From Deltaproteobacteria bacterium (GTDB taxonomy: Bacteria > Myxococcota > UBA727 > VGSZ01), in NCBI GenBank assembly GCA_016177705.1, contig JACOUT010000014.1, positions 186,001-250,000 of the forward strand: a stretch of DNA of 64,000 nucleotides. The letters run 5' to 3'. Each line of letters begins with the position of its first letter. Within the stretch, counting starts at the first letter, position 1. Below the pieces are notes generated by a model, which saw nothing but the letters and a program-made list of their open reading frames with translations, was not told where the DNA came from and did no database searches. Position numbers and translations under genes: made by a program. This document shows, piece after piece, positions 28,705 through 37,280 of this stretch.

Positions 28705-29228
28705 GGCTGGTTCTCCTGGCACTTGGCCGCGACGTTGGCACACGACGGCGTTTGCTCATCGGGGAACGACGGCAGCGTCGCGAGCTGCACCTCGACGAAG
28801 CCGGTGACGCCGAGCGCGGCGGCCTCGGGATCGTCGGTCGGATCCGGGTAGACGTCGGCGACGGTGCAGCCGCGCAGCGCCGGCAGGCCTTCGGCGCTGG
28901 TCGCCTCCGCGAAGAACACGCGCCGACCGGTCTCGACCGCGTCGAAGGAAACGCCGCCGTCCGCGAAGGTGCACGCCGGCTGGTTGAGCGAGGTGGCGAG
29001 CGGCTGCAGCCCCGCCGGCGCGACCGACGACTGCACCGAGAGCGCGCGGCAGATGGCGTCGGGGCTCGTGTCACCCGTGCCCTCGCCGTCGTAGACCGAC
29101 AGGGACACCGTCTCGGCCAGCAGGAAGGTGCGCTCCGAGGGGAAGCGCAGGCGCACGCCCACCGCCTCGCTCTGGCAGGCGAGGGAACACAAGAGCAGGA
29201 GCGGCGGCAAACCGCGCGCCGGCGACAT
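28692..29228 (-). CDS. Small unrecognised lipoprotein
   Basis: A 178-aa protein with a signal peptide and lipobox LCSLAC after the ATG at 29228. The mature part starts with an RLRFPSERTFLLAETVSLSV strand pair that resembles an Ig-like beta domain and holds six further cysteines, the last three near the C-terminus. No family is recognised. It is co-transcribed with the larger lipoprotein at 27238-28704 and is divergent from the epimerase gene across about 100 bases without a clear promoter. Confidence 0.7.
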   Translation of the reverse strand: MSPARGLPPLLLLCSLACQSEAVGVRLRFPSERTFLLAETVSLSVYDGEGTGDTSPDAICRALSVQSSVAPAGLQPLATSLNQPACTFADGGVSFDAVETGRRVFFAEATSAEGLPALRGCTVADVYPDPTDDPEAAALGVTGFVEVQLATLPSFPDEQTPSCANVAAKCQENQPCAP

Positions 29229-29329
29229 ACCACCCACAGCATAGAACCCCCGCGGGCGGATGCGAGTTTCCAACGGTCCCGGCCCCCGACCCCTTTGGAT
29301 CCGATGGGGAAATCGGCCATCACCCGGCC

Positions 29330-30430
29330 ATGCGAATCGCCCGCCTCGACGCCCGCCCCCTGTCCATCCCGCTGCGCGAGCCGTTCGTCATCTCGAGCGG
29401 CCGGGTCGACAGCACCCGCGGCGCGCTGGTGGTGGCCCGCATCGTCGACGAGCGTAGCAGCACGGTCCACCGCGGCCTCGGTGAGGCGGCCGCGCTGCCG
29501 GCCGTGACCGGCGTCGACCAACCGGACCTGCTGCGCGCCATTGCGCGCGCCAACGGCGTGCTCGCCGGGCAGTCCGTCGAGGGCCACTCCGACCTGCGCG
29601 CGCTGCTCGACGACGCCTTCGACGATCCGGTGTCGCGCGCCGGCGCGGAAGCGGCGCTGCTCGACGCCTGGGGCAAGAAGGAGCGGCTGCCCGCGCACGC
29701 GCTGCTCGGCTCCGTCAAGAACGGCGCCGGCGCCTTTCACGTCACCACCGACGTCACCCTGCCCATCGCCGAGCCCGCGCACGTGGGCGAGCTGGCGAGC
29801 GGCTGGCAAGGTGCCGGCTTCACCGCCTTCAAGGTCAAGGTCGGCCGCGACCTCGACGACGACGCGCGCACGCTCGAGCAACTCGCGCGCCGCTGCCCCA
29901 AAGCCGAGGTGCGGCTCGACGCCAACGGCGCGCTGGCCGCGCGCGACGCGATGACGCTCATCTCCATCGTGCGCGGCCTGCACCTGACGCTCGGCTGCTT
30001 CGAGCAGCCCTGCGCCGCCGACGATCTCGAGGGCATGGCACACGTGACCTTGCTGGCGGGGGCGCCGGTGGTCGCCGACGAGAGCGTCAAGACCATCGAC
30101 GACCTGTTCACGGTGGCGCACAAGAAGGCGGCAACGGCCGTCAACCTCAAGCTGATGAAGCACGGCGGACCTGTCGAGGCGGGCCGCATCGGCCGCGCCG
30201 CCCAACGGCTCGGCATGAAGATCATGGTCGGCGCCATGGTCGAGACGCGCCTGGGCCTGGCGGCCTCGCTGCACCTGGCGAGGAGCCTCGGCAAGGTCGA
30301 CCTGGTCGACCTCGACACGTCGCTGTTGCTGCGCTGGGATCCCTTCGAGGGCGGCTACGCGCAGCGCGGCGCGGAGCTCACCTTGCTCGAGGGCGACGGC
30401 ATCGGCGTCGGCGAGGCGGCGGCAGCGTAG
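29330..30430 (+). CDS. Enolase-superfamily dipeptide epimerase (L-Ala-D/L-Glu epimerase-like)
   Basis: A 366-aa enzyme with the N-terminal capping domain (to about 120) and C-terminal barrel. Catalytic features of the muconate-lactonising/dipeptide-epimerase subgroup are visible: the FKVKVG lysine pair, the three metal ligands in RLDANGA, CFEQP and VVADESV, and the second base in NLKLMKHGG. It most likely epimerises dipeptides from peptidoglycan turnover, but the substrate motif that separates this from chloromuconate or N-succinyl amino acid enzymes cannot be read with certainty. Confidence 0.88.
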   Translation: MRIARLDARPLSIPLREPFVISSGRVDSTRGALVVARIVDERSSTVHRGLGEAAALPAVTGVDQPDLLRAIARANGVLAGQSVEGHSDLRALLDDAFDDPVSRAGAEAALLDAWGKKERLPAHALLGSVKNGAGAFHVTTDVTLPIAEPAHVGELASGWQGAGFTAFKVKVGRDLDDDARTLEQLARRCPKAEVRLDANGALAARDAMTLISIVRGLHLTLGCFEQPCAADDLEGMAHVTLLAGAPVVADESVKTIDDLFTVAHKKAATAVNLKLMKHGGPVEAGRIGRAAQRLGMKIMVGAMVETRLGLAASLHLARSLGKVDLVDLDTSLLLRWDPFEGGYAQRGAELTLLEGDGIGVGEAAAA

Positions 30431-30436
30431 CGAGCG

Positions 30437-31588
30437 TCAGCGGGGCAAGAACGCGACCAACCGGTGCACCGCGCCCCCGTGGTCGGCGACCCACAGCTCG
30501 CCCTCCTCGTCCTCGCCGAAGCTCGAGATGCGCGCCGAGATCTGGCCGGCCTTCGCCCACAGGAAGCGCGCGCCCTCGCGCTTGATGGTCCACAGCCTGC
30601 CGCTGCAGTAGTCGCCGACGACGTAGCTGCCGACCAGCGCCGGGAACTTCTTGCCGCGATAGACGAAGCCGCCGGTGATGGAGCAACCGTCGTCGCCGTG
30701 GCGGTACTCGAAGACGGGCGTCGCCATGCCGGTGGTGTCGCAGCCGCTCTCCGGCCGGAAGCAATGCGCGCCCTCGGCGACGCTCCAGCCGAAGTTGAGC
30801 CCGCGCTGCTCCGCTGGCCGCTCGACGACGTGCACTTCCTCCCACTTGTCCTGGCCTACGTCGGCGATCCACAGGTCGCCCGTCTGGCGATCGAACGAGT
30901 AGCGCCACGGGTTGCGCAGCCCCTTGGCCCAGCGCTCGGGCGTGACGAACAGCGGCGCCATGGGCAGCGCCTCGACGTCGACGCGCAGCATCTTGCCGAG
31001 CAGGCTCAGCTCGCTTTGCCCCGTGCGCTGCGGATCGCCGCCGCCGCCACCGTCGCCGGTGCCGAGCCAGAGCTTGCCGTCGGGCCCGAAGGCGAGGTGG
31101 CCGCCGTTGTGGTTGCCGGCGAAGTCAGGGATCGAGAAGAGCACGCGCAGGGAGGTCGGGTCGACGCGCGAGCGATCGGCGACGGCGCGCAGCTCGGCGT
31201 AGGCGTCGTTGCCGCTCTTGTCGGTGTAGCCGATGAACAGCCGGCCGTTGTCCTTGAACTTGGGGTGGAAGGCGAGGCCGAGCAGTCCTTGCTCGCCGTC
31301 GGCGCCGCCGAGCAGGGAGCGCACGTCGAGGAAGGGTGCGTCGACCAGCTTGCCGTCCTTCAGCACGCGAACCAGGCCGCGCTGCTCGACGACGAACAGG
31401 CGCCTGCTGCCGTCGTTGGCGGCCACCAGGCCGATGGGCGCGTTGGCGGCGACGGGCGCCTCGACGTCGAGCTGCACCCAGGGCGCCGCCAGCACCGCGG
31501 TGGCGGGCGGTGGCGGCGGTGGCGCGGTGCGCGCGCCACCGCAGGCGAGCAGAGCAGCGACGACGACGGGCAGGGCGGAGAGGCGCAT
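30437..31588 (-). CDS. PQQ-type glucose/sorbosone dehydrogenase, exported lipoprotein
   Basis: A 383-aa soluble quinoprotein-type six-blade propeller. The ATG at 31588 gives a signal peptide ending LLAC and a Pro-rich linker. Family motifs are EQGLLGLAFHPKF, NHNGGHLAFGPDGKLW followed by GTGDGG, KGLRNPWRYSFD, and a C-terminal ITGGFVYRG. The histidine in NHNGGH is the catalytic base of soluble glucose dehydrogenases. It would oxidise a sugar in the periplasm with PQQ. The 3' end lies 6 bases from the convergent epimerase stop. Confidence 0.9.
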   Translation of the reverse strand: MRLSALPVVVAALLACGGARTAPPPPPPATAVLAAPWVQLDVEAPVAANAPIGLVAANDGSRRLFVVEQRGLVRVLKDGKLVDAPFLDVRSLLGGADGEQGLLGLAFHPKFKDNGRLFIGYTDKSGNDAYAELRAVADRSRVDPTSLRVLFSIPDFAGNHNGGHLAFGPDGKLWLGTGDGGGGGDPQRTGQSELSLLGKMLRVDVEALPMAPLFVTPERWAKGLRNPWRYSFDRQTGDLWIADVGQDKWEEVHVVERPAEQRGLNFGWSVAEGAHCFRPESGCDTTGMATPVFEYRHGDDGCSITGGFVYRGKKFPALVGSYVVGDYCSGRLWTIKREGARFLWAKAGQISARISSFGEDEEGELWVADHGGAVHRLVAFLPR

Positions 31589-31683
31589 GGCGCCAAAGAG
31601 AGCACGGCGGCGACCTTGGGTGCCAGCCGGCGCTATCGGCGATTTTCTCGATCGGCGCCGCGGGCTCGCGGACAGTACGCTCC

Positions 31684-31968
31684 ATGAACAGCTTGACCCG
31701 CACCAGCATTCTCTCCCTAGCACCGTCGGTCCGCGCGCCCGAGCTCTCGCGCGTGGTCAAAGTGCTGTTGGCCCCGCCCGACGATCGCCGCGCCAAGATC
31801 CAGCGCGCCCTGCTCGCCAAGGAGGGCGCGCTCGACTGCCCGGCGTGCGGTGTGATGTTTGCCGCGTCGGGGTACCGCGCCACCCGCACCAGCTACGGCC
31901 ACACCGAGAGCCTGTGCTGTTCCGGCTGCCGCACCACCTTCATCGTGGACGAGGGGCAGATCGTCTGA
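31684..31968 (+). CDS. Small zinc-ribbon protein
   Basis: A 94-aa protein with two Cys pairs, DCPACG and CCSGC, spaced about 25 residues apart, which form a typical zinc ribbon; the final residues (TTFIVDEGQIV) complete it. The N-terminal 45 residues are basic and helical. No family name is assigned. It is divergent from the sugar dehydrogenase gene and 74 bases upstream of the sigma factor, so it may be in the same transcript as the latter. Confidence 0.7.
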   Translation: MNSLTRTSILSLAPSVRAPELSRVVKVLLAPPDDRRAKIQRALLAKEGALDCPACGVMFAASGYRATRTSYGHTESLCCSGCRTTFIVDEGQIV

Positions 31969-32042
31969 ACGGCCGGCCCGCGCCGGGGCGCGCGGGAACC
32001 GTCCACCCCCGGCGAGCGGTCTGCTAGCGTCGGAGGGGACGC

Positions 32043-32708
32043 ATGAGCGCCGACGCCGCCGCTAAGCCCGCACCGGCCGCTGCCTTGACGGTGGCGGGAG
32101 CTGCCGCGCGCGGCGTCGACGCGCGTACCGATGAAGAGCTGATGGCCGCCTACCGCGGCGGCGACCCGACCGCCTATCGTGTGTTGGTTGAGCGCCACCA
32201 CGGGCCCGTCTACCGCTTCTGCCTGCGCTCGCTGCGGAACCCCGAGGCCGCCGCCGACGCCGTGCAGGAGGTCTTCCTGCGCGTGGTCAAGAACGCGGCG
32301 TCGTGGGAGCCGCGCGCCAAGTTCACGACGTGGGTCTACACCATCGCCCGCAACCACTGCATCGACGAGGCGCGCAAGGGCCGCTTCCGCAAGACCGAGA
32401 GCCTGAACGAGACCGTCGGCAAGGACGGCGAGGGTGAGGAGAAGATCGAGCGCGTGACGGCCGAGACGCCACTCGCCGATCGCGTGGCGCATGGCACCCG
32501 CCTACGCAAGGCGATCGACGCCGCGCTGGCCGAGCTGCCCGAGGAGCAGCGCGAGGTCTTCTTGCTGCGGGAGATCTCCGGCCTGCAATTCAAGGACATC
32601 GCCGACGCCACCGGGGTGGGTGAGAACACCGTCAAGTCGCGCATGCGCTACGCGCTGACCGCGCTGAAAAAGACCTTGAGCCAGAAGGGGTTCGACGACA
32701 CGGGCTGA
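32043..32708 (+). CDS. ECF-type RNA polymerase sigma factor
   Basis: A 221-aa sigma-70 family factor. Region 2 is clear (YRVLVERHHGPVYRFCLR, then DAVQEVFLRVVKN and FTTWVYTIARNHCIDEAR) and region 4 follows (LPEEQREVFLLREISGLQFK with the helix-turn-helix GVGENTVKSRMRYAL). The first 30 residues are an Ala-rich extension. It is followed after 167 bases by a membrane protein with an anti-sigma-like N-terminus, the usual gene order for ECF regulation. The operon probably autoregulates; no promoter repeat that would prove this is seen. Confidence 0.92.
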   Translation: MSADAAAKPAPAAALTVAGAAARGVDARTDEELMAAYRGGDPTAYRVLVERHHGPVYRFCLRSLRNPEAAADAVQEVFLRVVKNAASWEPRAKFTTWVYTIARNHCIDEARKGRFRKTESLNETVGKDGEGEEKIERVTAETPLADRVAHGTRLRKAIDAALAELPEEQREVFLLREISGLQFKDIADATGVGENTVKSRMRYALTALKKTLSQKGFDDTG

Positions 32709-32799
32709 CCGCTAGATCGCCGCGCGCCGCCGCGCGTTCGTAAAACCAACATCAACCGACCGACCTCCGACGAGACCTACATCACACCGCCAGCCCTCC

Positions 32800-32855
32800 G
32801 AAGACCGCACTGAGAAGACCGCACTGAGAAGACCGCACTGAGAAGACCGCACTGA
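32800..32855 (+). repeat. Four perfect tandem copies of a 14-bp unit
   Basis: The unit GAAGACCGCACTGA occurs four times head to tail at 32800-32813, 32814-32827, 32828-32841 and 32842-32855, in the spacer between the sigma factor gene and its presumed anti-sigma gene. A further partial copy (CGAAGACCGCC) lies just before the ATG at 32876. The unit is not a multiple of three and is not in a gene. It could be a regulatory direct repeat or a slippage-prone spacer. Confidence 0.95.
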
Positions 32856-32875
32856 AGCGAGCACCGAAGACCGCC

Positions 32876-34669
32876 ATGCCCCTCGACGAGACCACCGAAG
32901 CTGAGCTGCTCGCCTACGCCTACGGCGAGCTGCCTGCTGCTGCCGCGCGCGCCTTCGAGCAGCGCCTGCAGGGCGACGTCGAGCTGCAAGCGGAGCTGGC
33001 CGGCATCAAGGCGACGCGCGAGCTGTTCGGCCGCGACCACCGCTGGGGCACGGACGCCAAGGTGGACGTGCCGCCGCCGCACCTGCTCGACGCCATCGTG
33101 CGCGCCGAGGCGCTGGCGCGGCCGGCGGCCATCCGCGACGCGCGCGCCATCGCGCCGAGGCCGACGTTGACCGCGCGCCTGTCGCGCTGGCTGATCGGTG
33201 GCGGCGTGCTGGTGGGCGCCACCGCGGCGCTGTTCATCGTGGTCACGCAGTCCGGCCGCGACGCCGTCATGGTGTCGATGCCGACCGCCGCCGAGCCCGC
33301 GCCGCCGGCGCCGCCCGCCGACCAGCCGATGGCGGCGGCGGACGCGCCGGCGCCTGAGGGCGCGCTCGCCAAGAACGAGGAGACGGCAGGCGACAGCGTG
33401 ACCGAGAAGGCGGACGGCAAGCTGGCGGCGAGGGCCCCCGAGCCGCTGCCCGACTCGTTCAAAGCGCTCGCCCACGCCGACGAGAAGCCCAAGCCGACCG
33501 ACGACGCCACCGACGGCGAGCGCGACCGCGCGCGCGACCTGACGACGGAGGATCGCGGTGGCGAAGCACTCGGGTTTGCCGCCGGCTCCGCGACGTCTTT
33601 GGGCGGCGCCGCCGGCAGGAGCGCTGGGGCCGCGCCGGCCAAAGACGCCGCGGAGCCATCGGCCACGACGGTCGCACGCCCCGCCGACGCGCTGCGCTCG
33701 GTCCGCGTAGACGCTCCCAAAGGCAAGGCGCAGGCGTCGTTCGGCGGCGCCGACGACGAGGCGCTCGGCTTCGACACCGCGGGCGCCGTCGCCAGCACCG
33801 GGAGCATCCCCGCAGCGCCGCCGCCGCCGCCCGCCAAGCCGGCACCGGTGGTCGCGTCGCCGACATCGGTAGCGCCGACGACATCGGCGCCGCGCCGCAC
33901 CAACGCGCCCTCGTCACCGCCGAGCGAGGCGCCGGCGCTGGCCGAGCGGCCGAGCGTGTCCTCGCTCGACGTGATCACGCGCGAGGAGGCGAAGGCGGAG
34001 CGCCGCCGCCTCGGCGACCTGCGCCTCGAGCAGAGCGAGAAGAAGAAGAAGGCCGCCAAAGAGAGCGCGCCCGCGCGCGAGGTCGTCGGGGGCAAGGGCG
34101 CCGAGCAGGAGCGCCAGGCCAAGGCGCCCTCCTCGTACAGCAAGGCCGACGACGCCAAGAAGAGCGCGGACAAGGCGCCCGGTCCCACGCCGGCAGCGCA
34201 GGCCGGCCCAGAGCAGAAGCGCGCGCTGCAAAGCGAGATGGCGTTGATGAGCGGCTATCGTGAGCTGAAGGAAGGCCGGGCGCTCGGCGCCCTCGACGAG
34301 TTCCGCTCCGCGGAGCGCTTCGACGCGCGGCGATCGCTCGGCTCCGATCCGCACGTCGGTCAGATGCGCGCGCTGGTCACGCTCAAGCGGCCGGCCGAGG
34401 CGCTCGCCATCGCGCGGCGCCTGGTGACACGGGACCTGGCCGAGGTGGGCGTCGCCGATGGGCTCTTGCTCGGCGCCAAGATCGCCGAGGACCTCGGCGA
34501 CCTGCGCAGCGCGCGCGAGCTGTGGAGCGCGCTCGTCAAGGCGCCAGCCCACAAGGCGGCGGCGCTCGCCGCGCTGCAGCGGCTGGCGAATCCGCCGGTG
34601 CGCGCGCAGGTCGATGCGGACGCCGCCGCCGAAGCGCCTGCAGCAGCCGCGCCTGCCTCCAAGGAGTGA
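32876..34669 (+). CDS. Probable anti-sigma factor with single membrane helix and long extracytoplasmic region
   Basis: A 597-aa protein. Residues 1-100 have the form of an anti-sigma domain (EAELLAYAYGELPAAAARAF and two helices), without the zinc-binding HxxxCxxC motif. A single membrane helix lies at about 104-124. From about 130 to 440 the sequence is Ala/Pro/Lys/Glu-rich low complexity, and the last ~150 residues are helical, TPR-like (QSEMALMSGYRELKEGRALG, then LDEFRSAERFDARRSLG). It lies next to the ECF sigma gene, so control of that sigma factor is the natural inference. The signal it senses is unknown. Confidence 0.8.
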   Translation: MPLDETTEAELLAYAYGELPAAAARAFEQRLQGDVELQAELAGIKATRELFGRDHRWGTDAKVDVPPPHLLDAIVRAEALARPAAIRDARAIAPRPTLTARLSRWLIGGGVLVGATAALFIVVTQSGRDAVMVSMPTAAEPAPPAPPADQPMAAADAPAPEGALAKNEETAGDSVTEKADGKLAARAPEPLPDSFKALAHADEKPKPTDDATDGERDRARDLTTEDRGGEALGFAAGSATSLGGAAGRSAGAAPAKDAAEPSATTVARPADALRSVRVDAPKGKAQASFGGADDEALGFDTAGAVASTGSIPAAPPPPPAKPAPVVASPTSVAPTTSAPRRTNAPSSPPSEAPALAERPSVSSLDVITREEAKAERRRLGDLRLEQSEKKKKAAKESAPAREVVGGKGAEQERQAKAPSSYSKADDAKKSADKAPGPTPAAQAGPEQKRALQSEMALMSGYRELKEGRALGALDEFRSAERFDARRSLGSDPHVGQMRALVTLKRPAEALAIARRLVTRDLAEVGVADGLLLGAKIAEDLGDLRSARELWSALVKAPAHKAAALAALQRLANPPVRAQVDADAAAEAPAAAAPASKE

Positions 34670-34713
34670 AGCGGCAGCAGCGAACCTGCTAGCGTCCTCG
34701 TCGGAGGCTGCGC

Positions 34714-36765
34714 GTGGTCAAGGGTCGGCGAGCGGCAGACCGGCGGCGCGAGCGTCAGGGCGGCGGCTCGGGCGAGGGCGGCGGCGACGACGAGGGCGGC
34801 GACGGCAAGACCTCGCCTTCGATGGGCGCGCCCAACGCCGAGCCACCTGGCGCGCCGCGCGAGCCGTCGCGCAGCGTCGCACGCGGCCCGCCCGAGAGCG
34901 CCAAAGCCGAAGCGTCCAAGAGCGTGGCGCGCCCACGCTCGGGCGCCAGCGTGGCGCCGCTCGACTCCGAGGTGGCGCCCGACGACGACGACCTGCCCGT
35001 GGTCAGCCAGATCCGCGAGGTCGAGCCAGACCCGCCCACGCGCACCGCCAAGGCGCGCGGCGGCCGCGCCGGCGACACCGACGGCGACGCCGAGGAGTCG
35101 TTCGTCAAGGCGGTGCGCGACGCCTCGGCCGATGCTCGCCGCGGTCCGGGCGACATCACCGTCGATGGTGGCCAACCAGTCGCCGCGCCGCGCCGCGGCG
35201 CGCGCCTGCTGGTGCTCGAAGGGCCGGATCAAGGCGCCAAGCTCGACGTCGCCATCACGCCGGCCCTGCTCGGGCGCACGCGCGACGCCGACCTCAAGCT
35301 CGGCGACGCCATGGTGTCGCTGCGCCACGCCGAGCTGGCGCTGCTCGACGACGGCTGGGTGCTGTTCGACCTGGGATCCACGTCGGGAACGCTGGTCAAC
35401 GGCCGCCCCTTCGGCGCCGAGCAGGTGCTGCGCCACGGCGACGTGCTCGCGGTGGGTCAGAGCGAGCTGCGTTTCCTGCGCGCCGATCGCCTCCCCGCGG
35501 AGCGGCCGGAGCCCGAGCCGGAGCCGCTGCCCGTCGAGCAGGCGCCCATCGAGGCCACCGAGCGCCTCGAGAGCACGCGCTCGCGCCTGGCACGCTTGCC
35601 CAAGAGGGCCGCGCCGCCGCCGCCGCCGCCAAACGTGGCGCGCGCGCGCGTGCGCCTGGCGGCCGTGCGCGTCATCGCCGCCTGCGTGGCGCTGCTCGGC
35701 CTGGCCGTGGCCGGCCGCGTGGTGTGGGACCGCTTCGTCGGCGACCGCTCGGAGGCGCAGGTGCGCACGCAGGTGGCGTCGCTGCTCGCCGAGAGCCGCC
35801 GCCAGCTCGCGGCGCTCGACGTCGAGGGCGCGCGCGCCTCGGCGCAAACCGTGCTGGCGCTCGACGCGAGCAACAGCGACGCCGCCAGCATGCTGCGCCT
35901 CACCGACACCGAGCTCGAGGCCAAGAGCGCGGTCGACCTCGCCTTGCGCCTGGGCGACGAGGAGCGTGACGCCGAGGCGCTGCAAGTGCTCAAGCGCGTG
36001 CCCGACTCGAGCGTGTTCGCGGCCTCACGCGAGCGACTGCGGCGCACGCTCGACGAGCGCGGCGTGCAGCGCTCGCGCCGCCAGATCGCGCTCTTGCTCG
36101 ACCAGGACCGGGTGAAAGAAGCGCTCGCGCTCGCCGAGCAGCACGTCGCGCAGTGGCCGAACGACGCCGAGGGCGCGGCGCTGCGTGAGCGCGCCGCCGG
36201 CGCGGTCGCCGCGCGGCCCAAGAACCCCGAGCTGTCGGCCGCGCGCGCCGCCTTCGCCGCCGGCGACCTGGCGCGCGCGCGCGCCACCGCCCAGGCAGCG
36301 AGCCTGGCCGGCTACCTGCGCGACCTCGAGGAGTTCGAGCGCAAGCTCGCCGCCGGCAAGGCTGCGCTCAAGCGCCTCGAAGGCAGCGAGGCGCTCGAGC
36401 CGCTCGACGACGCCTGGAGCCTGCTCGGCACGCTCGGCGGCAACGCCAGCTCGCCGGTGGTGGCCGACGTGAAGAAGCCCTTCGCCAACGCGCTCTATCT
36501 CGCCGGCACCGAGCTGCTCGACGGGCCCAAGCGCTGCGAGGGCGCGCGGCTGCTGTTTCGCGCCGCGCGCGTCATGAGCGGCGACGCCAAGATCGACGCA
36601 CAGCTCCGTGACATCGACGAGCGCGCCGTCGCCGGCCTCGAGCGCGCCCGCGGCGCGCGCGTACAGGACGCGGCGCGCGCCGCCGCCATCGCGCGCGAGC
36701 ACCTGTGCCTGGCCAAGACCGGCACGCGCACCTACGAAGAGCTGCGCGCTCTCTCCCGTTTGTGA
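34714..36765 (+). CDS. FHA-domain membrane protein with helical repeat tail
   Basis: A 683-aa protein starting at GTG. Residues 1-160 are disordered and charged. The FHA domain (about 163-256) has the phosphothreonine-binding residues in LLGRTRDADLKL, VSLRHAEL and LVNGRPF. A Pro-rich linker leads to one membrane helix at about 316-336, and the remaining 340 residues form TPR-like helices. FHA domains bind targets of Ser/Thr kinases such as the one at the end of this window. The gene's last 34 bases overlap the 3' end of the convergent ykgJ-like gene. Confidence 0.85.
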   Translation: MVKGRRAADRRRERQGGGSGEGGGDDEGGDGKTSPSMGAPNAEPPGAPREPSRSVARGPPESAKAEASKSVARPRSGASVAPLDSEVAPDDDDLPVVSQIREVEPDPPTRTAKARGGRAGDTDGDAEESFVKAVRDASADARRGPGDITVDGGQPVAAPRRGARLLVLEGPDQGAKLDVAITPALLGRTRDADLKLGDAMVSLRHAELALLDDGWVLFDLGSTSGTLVNGRPFGAEQVLRHGDVLAVGQSELRFLRADRLPAERPEPEPEPLPVEQAPIEATERLESTRSRLARLPKRAAPPPPPPNVARARVRLAAVRVIAACVALLGLAVAGRVVWDRFVGDRSEAQVRTQVASLLAESRRQLAALDVEGARASAQTVLALDASNSDAASMLRLTDTELEAKSAVDLALRLGDEERDAEALQVLKRVPDSSVFAASRERLRRTLDERGVQRSRRQIALLLDQDRVKEALALAEQHVAQWPNDAEGAALRERAAGAVAARPKNPELSAARAAFAAGDLARARATAQAASLAGYLRDLEEFERKLAAGKAALKRLEGSEALEPLDDAWSLLGTLGGNASSPVVADVKKPFANALYLAGTELLDGPKRCEGARLLFRAARVMSGDAKIDAQLRDIDERAVAGLERARGARVQDAARAAAIAREHLCLAKTGTRTYEELRALSRL

Positions 36766-37280
36766 CGTCGACGCCGCGGCGCGCGCGGCACCAGCGACAC
36801 CAGCTCGGGGAAGTCAGCGTCGGGCTCGGGCGCCATCGGCGTGCCACCCGCACGCTCGAGGTGCCGCCGCAGCGCGTCGACGTCGACCGCCTCGCAGCGA
36901 CGATCGGCGGTGATGACGTCGCCATCGAGGTAGATCGGGAAGTCGGTACACGAGGGCGGCTTGAGCGCCGTGCCATAGACGGCGCAGCGGTGCGTCGCCT
37001 GGTCGAAGGCCGGGCACGGCTGTCCGTGCGCGAAGTAGCGATCGCCCTGCCGCCGGATGTGCTCGGGCCCGGTACCGGCCGCGAGCCGCGCGTCGAAGGC
37101 GCGCCGCGGCTCGTCGATGCGATAGAGGGCGCACAGGCGCCGCCAGTCGAGCTCGAGCACCACGGTGCGCAGGCGGCAGCAGGGCTCGAGGCAGCCCGCG
37201 CAGTGGGGCACGATGATGCGCGCCTGCCAGTCCGCCGCTGCGCCCGCGAGCACGTCAGCGCGCCGCGGGCGATCAGGCAC
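36732..37280 (-). CDS. YkgJ-family cysteine cluster protein
   Basis: A 182-aa protein. Cysteine pattern CAGCLEPCC near residue 27, then CPAF, RCAVYG and SCTDFP, matches the YkgJ-type Fe/Zn-chelating cluster family of unknown function. The start is GTG (37278-37280), overlapping the end of the upstream manB gene by eight bases. The C-terminal basic tail (RRRRHKRERARSSS) extends over the 3' end of the FHA gene on the other strand. Confidence 0.82.
   Translation of the reverse strand: MPDRPRRADVLAGAAADWQARIIVPHCAGCLEPCCRLRTVVLELDWRRLCALYRIDEPRRAFDARLAAGTGPEHIRRQGDRYFAHGQPCPAFDQATHRCAVYGTALKPPSCTDFPIYLDGDVITADRRCEAVDVDALRRHLERAGGTPMAPEPDADFPELVSLVPRAPRRRRHKRERARSSS

Noticed and set aside
32800-32855. 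CRISPR-like array
   Set aside because: The units are 14 bp and directly adjacent with no spacers, and no cas gene is present.
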